This document shows positions 55,401-64,000 of a stretch of 64,000 nt of DNA, one piece after another. The notes below the pieces were generated by a model. It made no database searches. It was not told the origin of the DNA and was given only the letters and a program-made list of their open reading frames with translations. Every line of letters starts with the position of its first letter. Within the stretch, counting starts at the first letter, position 1. The position numbers and the translations under genes were made by a program. Origin of the DNA: Aselliscus stoliczkanus (Eukaryota > Chordata > Mammalia > Chiroptera > Hipposideridae); assembly GCA_033961575.1 (NCBI GenBank), contig CM066735.1, positions 29,841,501 to 29,905,500 of the forward strand, written 5' to 3'.

Positions 55401-56734
55401 ATGCCCATAGAATATGCAAGTAAGGAATATTTGTCTTGCAGGGCTGGCTGTAAATGAAAGCTATGAGGCCTTAAGTGACATCATGAAGAAAGCAAAGGGG
55501 ACTTTCATCACCTTTCTGCCACTCTACTTTTCTGTCTCACTTCTTTATGGAGCTCCTTGGTGACAGACACTGTGATGCCCAAACTGGCCAAGCAGCAAAG
55601 AGGAAAAATCTGCTTCCATTCTTTTAAATTGAAGGGTAATGTACTTTCCCCTTAAAATATTTTTTTGCAGCAAGGAAAGAGTAGATAACTTGTACAACAA
55701 AAACATCATTTTCTCCTTCCTTTTTCCTAAGTGCTATGTTTCACACACTTTGAAAGATAAGGGGCTTCACAAGAACAAAGTAGTAACAATGGATTATTCA
55801 CACGCCCAGCTGTGAGTTCTGGGTTAATTAATAAGATCTAAGTAAAGACAATAAGGCAACAACTCAAACAATTGCCTGTCAGTTCCTTTATATAAATATG
55901 CGGGGGAAATGAGTGTTATTAATTCTTGGGTAGAGTTCAGAAGCACTGAGGGGAAGGAAATGCATATTTGCATCCTTTGATAGGACAGTATTTAACAATG
56001 ACTAATCTTATTTCTTGGTCTATAAACTCTCTCTAGCCTGTTATTGTCTTCAAAAGAATAGGTGTGATTGATAGGCCTTTCACATCACTTAGTGTGGCTA
56101 CAGTCACATGGGCATCTTCGTAAACAAGGTGAGAATACCAATGCAGTGTGATCTAAGATGCTCTTATGAATTATTTCCTTTATCTGTGTACCATTTGGCT
56201 CCACTGAAAATTGAGTCAGAATGGTACCTTCTTTCGGTGTCCTCTTTTAAAATTTATATCCCTGTAATGACTCCCATATGAAGCCTCAACTAGCAAGCAG
56301 TTTCAAGTCACACAGCTAGCTTGCAAAAGACCAGAATCTAAACCTTGATTACTGATTTTCTATTCATCCACACACTCCCTATTGCCTGATTATAATCTAA
56401 TAAAGAAGCTTGAATAGAAAGATTTTTCAAGATTTGAAATAATACAAAAATGCTCAAATGAGAAAATATTTATTGAACACCTTGTTGAATGCTAAGCATT
56501 GCTAGACGTGGCCCTTACTCTCACAGACCTTAAAACACAATAATAAAATGTCAATGGCATGAATGTAATTCTTCATCTGAGCTCCAGTTGGAAATTACTC
56601 ACTACTTCATGGATAACCTAGGAAGCTCGTGCAACTCACCAAACCTCAGTCTCCTTATTTGTCAAAACAAAACAAACACTGGAATAAACTCTTCCATGTC
56701 GACTTTTCAGGATGTTTGCACACTTTAGACCAGA
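55401..56734. other. Single-copy non-coding sequence
   Basis: Apart from an old-repeat trace at 56465-56560 ('TATTTATTGAACACCTTGTT'), no element or gene was recognised. Confidence 0.4.
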
Positions 56735-56935
56735 GGTTGGCCCACCTGATCTGGCCCACATGTCAAATCTGGCCCACTGCCTGATTTTGTAAATAAAGTT
56801 TCATTGGAACACAGCCACACTCATTTATTTATATACTGTCTATGGGCGCGTTCATGAAGAATTAAGATCACACAACCAGCAAAGCATAAAATAATGACTA
56901 TCTGGTCCTCTACTGAAAAAATTTGCCAACCATAT
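56735..56935 (-). repeat. MER5A-like hAT MITE relic, antisense
   Basis: 'GACCAGAGGTTGGCCCACCT', 'CTGATTTTGTAAATAAAGTT', 'TCATTGGAACACAGCCACAC' and 'AAATTTGCCAACC' are the antisense MER5A order. Confidence 0.85.
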
Positions 56936-57339
56936 TGTTGAATATGGGCAGAAATTTACGATATTGCACATATATTTTATATCTGGGGCAGGAATAGACT
57001 TCAGGCTGGCTAGGGGACCTGCCCTACTAGAAGATGGGACTCCTACAGCACTAACCTTGGATTGATCCAGTTGTGTGGTAAACACCAGGGAACAAGTTAG
57101 TGTCCTCAGCCTCCACTGGTGAGTCTCCAGAACAGCTGAGAAGGACCAAGAAAACATCATAAATAAATAAATGAATAGTAAACTTGGAAACAAAAGGGTA
57201 TTATAGAGTCTAACAAGACTTTCCCGCAGTAAGCTGTGTATTCCATGGTAATTAAGGGATCAAAGGGGTAAATACTTCAGACTCAGAACATGCTGCTAAG
57301 TTGTTTGCACTGAGAAGTCCTGTGTGTCCACCTAAATGC
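56936..57339. other. Single-copy non-coding sequence
   Basis: No named element or gene was recognised. Confidence 0.4.
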
Positions 57340-57625
57340 TTTCTTTTAAAATTAAGATATAATAAAGTACACAACTTTTAAGCACATACTTCACTGCATT
57401 TGTATCTATGTATATAACTGAGTAACCAATACCTAGATCAAGGTGGGGAACATTTCCAGCACCTCAGACACCGTCTCAGAGCCCCATTCCGTGATAACCC
57501 CAAAAGAAATCAAGTATTCTGATATGTATCATCACAAGTTAGTTCTGCCTGATTGTCGAACATCATATAAATGGAATCAAACAGTATACACTCTTTTGTG
57601 GGTGGCTTCTTTTGCTGTGGACAAG
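57340..57625 (-). mobile_element. Decayed L1M fragment, antisense
   Basis: 'TTAAGATATAATAAAGTACA', 'TATAAATGGAATCAAACAGT' and 'CTTTTGTGGGTGGCTTCTTT' resemble antisense L1M 3' sequence ('ATATAATTCACATACCATAA', 'GGAATCATACAATATGT'). Confidence 0.6.
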
Positions 57626-58310
57626 CCACATGAGTTCAAGATGGGTCATTCTCTGTCTTGGCTGGGAAAGCAGTCAAAACAACCCAAGTACAAAACAGAA
57701 ATTGAGGCAGCCATCCCACTGCTACCTAGCTCCGGTGTGTTGGTTACAGGTAGAATCCCACCAGTGCTCCTTAGCCCATGCAAAGACCAGCTTGTCGCAG
57801 TTTTCAAAGAGTAAATATTGTTCTGCTGCCTAACAGCTAAAGGCCATAGGGGAACACTCTCCCCTGTAACCCCATGCTTGCTGCACCCTCTAAGCAGTCT
57901 GCCCTCTAAGACCCCCACAGATGTGCCAAAGCCCACCCCTCAGCTTAGATCCTGGCACCTGCACCTTTGCCTGAAGGAAAACATTATCACCTGTATAAAA
58001 GCAGCCCCTTGACTGTGGACAAAAATGCTAAAACCTGCAGCGATTCACCATGGTGAGAACTGAGACTGTTTAGCATTTAGTGCAGAATCACCACCACTAA
58101 TGGCACCCACCAAAGTGAGGCACCTCTTTCCTTGCTCTCACAAGCTGCACTTCTTGTTAACCACCTAAGGCTCAGCCAATTGGAGCCGAGATGTTGGAGC
58201 CTGTGATGTAGTCTGATACCTGGAACCTCTCCTCCACACTGAGTTCTCAGCCAATTGGGAAATAAGACAAGAGTCAGCTGAAGGAGAGCCAAATTAGCTC
58301 ATGTGTTACT
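57626..58310. other. Unassigned moderately GC-rich block, possibly LTR-like
   Basis: A TATAAAAG box (57996) sits in a C-rich context, and two GCCAATTGG motifs lie at 58156 and 58250. These are the kinds of motifs found in retroviral LTRs or Pol II promoters. No TG...CA ends or 5-base duplication could be fixed, and no named family is recognised. Confidence 0.25.
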
Positions 58311-59974
58311 GATAAAGCTTAGGTTGATGGACACAGATCATATCTGCAGGCAATTAGACTTCCTAATACTATATCCTAGAATGAGACACTCACCATCCAT
58401 TCAGAGACAGAACTACATTACTTCAATCCTGTCCTGACAGCATGGAAAAGCTGACAAGGTTGGCTCCCCATGGGCAGCTTTCTCCCTTGCAGCAGCAGGA
58501 GAGAAAGGAGTTGGGTTACAGGTGCCCAACTTCTCCTTCTAAACTACCCAACATATTTAATCATTCTTCCTCCCTGGGGAGAAGTGAAGAGGAGGGTGGA
58601 AAGAAGCTAGTTTTATGAGTGGACTTTCCTCCACATAGAAGGAAACATTGGAAAAGGTAAATAAGTGTTCCTTCAACAGAAATGTAAAGTATCAAAAACT
58701 GTTAGCTAATACACTATTTATTAGTGAGTGTTAATGGTTAAAAATATTGAACCATACTTAAAACATGGAGTAAATAGTAACCGGAATATTCTATGAACTA
58801 AATGAGAACCACTTTCACTGACCATGAGCCGTACATTTTTTATTTTTGCAAACAGCTTACACATAGAGCACCTGTATTTTAAATTGATATATTCATCTCC
58901 CTGACCCACTTTAAAAACAAGACTTTTTTTTTTTTAATAACAAACTACTATAACATAGGAGGTAGAAGCCTCATCACAGGAACAATTCAAAGAGCCAAAC
59001 TTTACTATTTTAATCTTTTCATCACCAACTATTATCTTCTCTTCAGATATTTTCACCAATTACAATCCAGAAATAACACTGCTGTATCTAATTAAATGTC
59101 CTTTGGAGCAGAGTGCTGTTTCCACAAGTCCACACTCTTTATCACACTCTAAGTGGATTTAAGGCACCTGTGATTATACAGTCCCTAGGTAAGTACTTCA
59201 TAAGTGGGATACTGGTCACTCAACTGGCGTTTATAAGACATGAATTACCTTCTTTCAAGAGCAATCTCAAAAAGTGGGTTTAAGAACAGGGCAGAGGGGG
59301 GAAATGAAAAAATATCTAAAATGACAGATAAAATATATTTTTTTTCAAAACTGAAAACTAGAAAATTGTTCTTTATATGTGCGATACAACATAAAGGATG
59401 AAATGATCACATTTTAAATTTCACAGCTAAGTTACCAAAGTCAATTAAACTTGGCATGTTACAAACTGCATTTTCTAAACAAAGAATAAACATATAACTA
59501 GTAGTTTTGGTGAAGTTTTGTTCCCCCACCATGCTCACAGAATCTTAAAACATATTATAACTCATTACCAATAAAGAAATTGGAGGTGGCTTTTCACCTC
59601 TTCTCCAATAAACTGAATAGACTTGCTCAAGGCTATGTCTTTCTCACCTGCCAGCCTTTCTGTGAACAGGGAGCCTCTCTAGCTAGCGCCATGATGTAAT
59701 AGCTGGGTCCTAGGACATTAACCCAATTATCACCGCACCTTTCTATTGTTCTGCCCACGGTTGTCTCGCAAATGTTCTTTGGTTTACTTCATCAAAGACG
59801 TCCTGGGAAGTACATCGCCCAGTGTTTTGGAATCTAAAAACTCTAAAGCCAGATTATTCTGGTTCAAACCTGGCTTTACTCACAGTGGGTCTCAGGAAAG
59901 TTTTTGGGGTTTTTTTCTTATCCATAATAGTCAGGTAACACCAACTTCAGCTGTCTGCCGCCCACACACCTTAC
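58311..59974. other. Single-copy AT-rich sequence
   Basis: No named element or gene was recognised. Confidence 0.4.
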
Positions 59975-60931
59975 CTGTGGTTTTGCTGTCTGCAGTTTCA
60001 ATTAACCACGGTCAACTACAGCCCAAAAATATGAAATGGAAATTACAGAAATAAACAACTCATAAGTTTTAAATCATGTGCCATTCTGAGCAGCGTGATG
60101 AAGTCTCGTGAGTCCTGCTCCTTCCCACTCCCAGTATGACTCATCCAGCGTCTCCACACAGGTGCAGTTATGCTCCTCTCCACCCACTACACGTTAATCA
60201 CGTGGAGCCACTTTGGTAATCAGATCAAGTGTCATGGTACCTCACTCAGTGCTTGTGTTCAAGTCCCCCTTCTAGCACCCTAGCACTATGCCAGGATGCC
60301 TGCTTCATTCACCTGCTTCATCTCATCAGGTGGACGTTCTATAACCTCATGTCCTCATAAGAAGAAGGGTGAGTACTATACAATAAGATAATTTTGAGAG
60401 AGATAAAAATCACATTCACAGAACTTTTATTACAGTGTATTGTTATAATTGTTCTATTTTATTATTAATTATTCTTCTTACCTCTTTGTCTAATTTGTAA
60501 ATTAAACTTTATCATAGGTAAGTATATATATAGGGAAAAACATAGTATATATATATATTTTTTTATTTTTAATTAGTTTCAGGTGTACAACACAGTGCAC
60601 TAGTTATACTTTTTACCCCTCAAAGTGACAACCTCCCCTCCCCCAATTCGCCACCCCACTCCTCCCCTCCATATCATATATATCTACTACACTTCCTTTG
60701 ACTCCCTTCCACAGTATAATCCACATCCTGTGACTATCCATATATTCACTTACAGTTGGCATACGATATTATACAACATCAGCTTCAGGTGTACAGTGCA
60801 GTGATCAAGCCTCTACTCCATCCATGAAAACATAGTATATTTAAAGTTCTGTACTATCCCCAGTTTCAGGCATTCACTGGGGGTCTTAGAACATATCCCT
60901 GCAGACAACTGGAAACTGTTATACAAAAAAC
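59975..60931 (+). mobile_element. Old Tigger-like (Tc1/mariner) DNA transposon, split by an L1 tail
   Basis: 'GCAGTTTCAATTAACCACGG' and 'AACAACTCATAAGTTTTAAA' form one end. The middle holds 'TTATTACAGTGTATTGTTAT', and the other end reads 'CAGTTTCAGGCATTCACTGG' and 'GGGGTCTTAGAACATATCCC'. The transposase region is gone, so it is a non-autonomous or deleted copy. The exact subfamily is not certain. Confidence 0.65.
60551..60826 (-). mobile_element. Lineage-specific L1 3' end, strongly 5'-truncated
   Basis: About 276 bases, T-run then TTAATTAGTTTCAGGTGTAC to CCTCTACTCCATCCATG. The perfect target duplication AAAACATAGTATAT lies at 60537-60550 and 60827-60840. Without it, the host DNA transposon reads on continuously. 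Confidence 0.93.
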
Positions 60932-61329
60932 ATCTCATTAGTCCATCCCTTTTACCTTTGCCCCATGTCACCGTCTTAGGACATGCCCTTATCACTTCTT
61001 ACCTATTCACTCCTCCCAAATTCATTCTTTACACCATGCTAGAGAGATATTTCTAAAATGCAAATCTGCCCACAATCCCTTTCCTGCTAATATAGTAAAT
61101 AAAGTGTGGAGTATTTTTCCCACATCGTTTCTGGGCTCTGCACTCCCATTTCCTTAGTGCTGGACCCACTGACTTTTGTGAGGTGTTAATGTTCCATGGT
61201 TAGGAGACTACCAACTCTGGCTCCAACTCTAACCAGGTATGTGAGACTGAGAGGTCTGTTGCAGTCTCCCTGGCCCCAAGGTCCTCATTAGTAACATCTT
61301 CAAATTCCTTTTAGCTCTTTGACATGGCA
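60932..61329. other. Single-copy non-coding sequence
   Basis: No named element or gene was recognised; weak MIR-like phrases near 61200-61310. Confidence 0.35.
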
Positions 61330-61480
61330 GAACCAGTGAAGTATATTGGAGAGAGTCAGGTTCAGTTTTGAGTCCTGGCTTTGCTAATTAATATCTGTGT
61401 GGCTTTGTGCAAGTGATCAAACCTCTCTGTACCATCAGTTTCATCACAAATAATATAGTGGCATATAAGCATATCATACA
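61330..61480 (+). repeat. MIR relic
   Basis: 'GAGTCCTGGCTTTGCTAATT', 'CTGTGTGGCTTTGTGCAAGT' and 'CAAACCTCTCTGTACCATCA' are the sense MIR order. Confidence 0.78.
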
Positions 61481-62548
61481 AAAAAAATGGGGTATATAAT
61501 GGAGTTCTGCAGGTATAGAATATGGAGGTATAACAATTCCTTCCAAACTGAGTTCTTTTGAAGATGAAATTAGTTATATGGCAATAATTATTGACACTCT
61601 GATTTCTCTTTTCAGTCAAGCCTTGTTTGTTAAAATCGATTTTCTGCCTTATGGGTTGATTATCTGTGGAAATTCAGGGCTTTATCTTCCTACCACACAA
61701 TTAAGCATGAGTTACCAACAGAAATATTAAGTTAGTAACATAGAGTGGCAAACATGAGGTGCTGTGAAAAAGTATATCCTTATTTTGATGGCCTCTCATT
61801 AATTCCCTAAACTTGATAAAAATCATTTTTAATTTCCTCTTATTTTAGATTATCCATTTATCTTTTTATTTTGTTGTAAACAATTAAATGTTGACTAGCT
61901 TGTCTAATTACCAAAGTGTCTGTATTAGGAATGATTCATTCTTCAAGCATTTATTGTGGGTGCCATGCCAGATTCTGGGCATATAAAATAAATAAGACAG
62001 TCCCTTTCCTCAGAGAGCTCACAGCCAAGAATGTCGGTAGTCATGGCATGTAATTATGAAAAACATATTTATTTTCAAAGGCTTGGCAATAATATGAAAA
62101 ATTAACAATGAGGAAGATGCACAAGGTAGTTTAAACTACATGATATCAAGATCCCTTCCAACTTTAAAATCTCGTTTTGTGATTCACTCTACCTATCAAA
62201 TACTAAAAAAATAACCTGAAAATCTAGAGCAGAATAAATTGATCTTAAAAGTCATTAACTGGCTTTCCTGAAAGCTGCTGCTGAAGAAATACATTTCATT
62301 ATCTCTTCTGAGAGAAAAGGGAGAGAAAGTTATTATATACATACAACAGGCTTCTAAGCAGAAATGGCCCTCATTTGGAGAATTCCATTTATTGACTGAT
62401 ATTTGAGAGATTAAAGAATACTTTGAAGGGGTCCCTCAACACCTTTCCCCTTGATCTATTTGTTAATCGGAAAATTCAGAGTCTCCTTGAATGCAAGCTG
62501 AATTATTTGTATCCCACAGGGGTAAAACTCTAGAATGAGGCAGGGCTT
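61481..62548. other. Single-copy AT-rich sequence
   Basis: A trace of an old repeat near 61935-62030 ('AGCATTTATTGTGGGTGCCA'). Nothing else was recognised. Confidence 0.4.
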
Positions 62549-62580
62549 TGTGTGTGTGTGCGTGTGTGTGCGTGTGTGTA
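62549..62580. repeat. (GT)n microsatellite with CG interruptions
   Basis: About 32 bases of TG with two regular CG steps. Confidence 0.93.
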
Positions 62581-62924
62581 CTGTACATTTACCTTATTAA
62601 TACCAATTAACCAAAATTAAATAAAGTTGTTAAGGACTTATTTGTTTCTTTATAGAAAATTATCCCTTAAGGAATTGAGGAATTAGTCACTCTTCTGAGC
62701 AACAACATGCAAGCACATGTTGCTGTGATGATACGCTATTCATAAGTTACTGATAAAACATCTATTAATTTTATAAATTTAGACATGAATGTTTTAAATG
62801 TTATTGATAAATTCTAGCATCACCTATAGTTATCACCACTTATAAAGTGATAAGATCAGAAAGCTGAGGACAGAAAGGGTAGAAAACTTGTTCAAAGTCA
62901 CTATCATTTTTTTTGTTTTTTTTA

Positions 62925-64000
62925 TTTTTAAGTTACAGTTCACATGCAATATTATATTAGTTTTAGATATACAATGTAGTGATTAGACATTTATATAACT
63001 TAGGAGGTGATTGCCCCAATAAATCTGCTACCATACACAGTTATTACAATATTATTGACTATATTTCTTATGCTATACTTTACATCCCCATGACTATTTT
63101 GTAATTACCAATTTATACATCTTAATTCCTTCCCCCTTTTCACCCATACCTCCAAACCACTACTATCTGGCAGCCATCAAAATGTTCTCTGTATCTATGA
63201 GTTTGGTTCTGTTTTGTTCATTTATTTTGTTCTTCAGATTCCATATATAAGGGAAATCATATGGCATTTGTTTTCTCTGACTTACTCCCCTCAGCATGTT
63301 ACCCTCTAGGTTCACACATGTTGTTCCAGATGGCAAGATTTCATTTCTTTTTATGGCTGAGTCATAGTCCATTGTAGATATGTACCACTTCTTCTTTATC
63401 CATTCATCCATTCAGGATGCTTCCATATCTTGACTTTTGTAAATGATGCTGCAATGAACACACGGATGCATATGTCACTTCGAAGTAGTGTTTTGGTTTG
63501 TTTGGGTTTTTTTTGAGGGCAGTATCACTGGCCCTCATATGTGGGACCGAACCGGGGCTGCTGGCTTCCCAAGCCAGCGTTTAACCACCGCGCCATTCGG
63601 CCAGCCCCCGAAGTAGTGTTTTGGGATTGTTTATGTAGATACCCACAAGTGGTATTACTGGGTCCTTCTTTGTCTCTTGTTATATTCTTTATTTTAAAGT
63701 CTATTTTGTTTGGTATAAGTATTGCTACCCCAGCTTTTGTTTTTTCAGTTTTCATGAATTATCTTTTTCCATCCTTTTACTTTCAATCTGTGTGTCTTTT
63801 GATCTGCAGTGGGTTTGTTGTAGGCAGCATATATGAGTCTTGTTTTCTTATCCATTCAGCCACCCTATGTCATTTGATTGAAGTGTTTAATCCATTTATA
63901 TTTAAAGTAATTGTTCATAGATATGTAGTAATTGCCATTTTATTATTCATATCTTTGATGTTTTTTCTTCTTTTTTAAGGAAATCCCTTTAACATTTCTT
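62925..64000 (-). mobile_element. Internally deleted L1, antisense, running off the window
   Basis: 62925-63662 is antisense L1 3' UTR ('AATGTAGTGATTAGACATTT', 'ACTTACTCCCCTCAGCATGT', 'TTTATCCATTCATCCATTCA', 'GTGGTATTACTGGGTCC'). From about 63668 the same strand jumps to the ORF2 endonuclease region: the minus-strand protein at 63525-63755 includes KAGVAILIPNKIDFKIK, which matches the L1 endonuclease block, and upstream of it 'GGATTAAACACTTCAATCAA'-type sequence continues to the window end. Nearly all of ORF2 between these is missing. A SINE (63496-63607) sits within. Confidence 0.85.
63496..63607 (-). mobile_element. tRNA-derived SINE, short form
   Basis: Antisense copy: T-run, GAGGGCAGTATCACTGGCCC, GGACCGAACCGGGGCTGCTGG and CGCCATTCGGCCAGCCC. 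Duplication CGAAGTAGTGTTTTGG at 63481-63496 and 63609-63624. Confidence 0.94.

Noticed and set aside
63163..63411. 82-codon minus-strand frame
   Set aside because: Translated L1 3' UTR, which is non-coding in the parent element.

Overview
This window is mammalian nuclear DNA, almost certainly from a bat. It is AT-rich and non-coding, filled with interspersed repeats, and holds no intact gene, no CpG island and no RNA gene. The organism call rests on roughly twenty copies of a tRNA-derived SINE with a recognisable head (GGCCGGCCGAGTGGCGCGG, then a box B of the form GGTTCGGGTCC, ending GGGCCAGTGACACTGCCCTC). It resembles the bat Rhin-1/VES type of SINE. Fresh L1 3' ends of one lineage-specific type (AGTTTCAGGTGTACAACACA when read in reverse) add support. 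A horseshoe or leaf-nosed bat is my best guess. The family names come from memory and were not checked by a search.

Layout. Positions 1-10.4 kb: mostly single-copy sequence with microsatellites, three SINEs, MIR, L2 and MER5A relics. 10.4-11.2 kb: old L1 3' UTR. 11.2-25.3 kb: quiet AT-rich sequence with old repeats, simple repeats and a three-copy ~98-bp tandem repeat at 23.1 kb. 25.4-29.3 kb: a decayed L1 region with an ORF2 reverse-transcriptase fragment, one SINE and two oppositely oriented mariner-like MITEs. 30.6-33.5 kb: a SINE cluster nested in a second old L1, ending in a chimeric SINE/L1 insertion. 35.4-41 kb: more SINEs and an L1 3' UTR. 42.0-42.75 kb: a processed pseudogene of ribosomal protein S2, the only relic of a cellular gene that I can name. 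44.4-45.3 kb: two composite SINEs side by side, then a third MITE copy and MER5A. 50.1-51.1 kb and 53.4-55.0 kb: two L1 insertions with twin-priming inversions and visible target-site duplications. 51.9-52.3 kb and 60.0-60.9 kb: old DNA transposons. 62.9-64.0 kb: an internally deleted L1 running off the window.

Nothing here works together as a pathway. The story is retrotransposition: L1 supplied the machinery, and its products are the SINEs, the RPS2 retrocopy and several rearranged L1 copies whose duplicated target sites can still be read. No undescribed gene system was found. The least routine observations are the composite SINE subfamilies, the apparent SINE/L1 chimera and the MITE pair. 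The window could lie in a long intron or a gene desert; the sequence does not decide between them.
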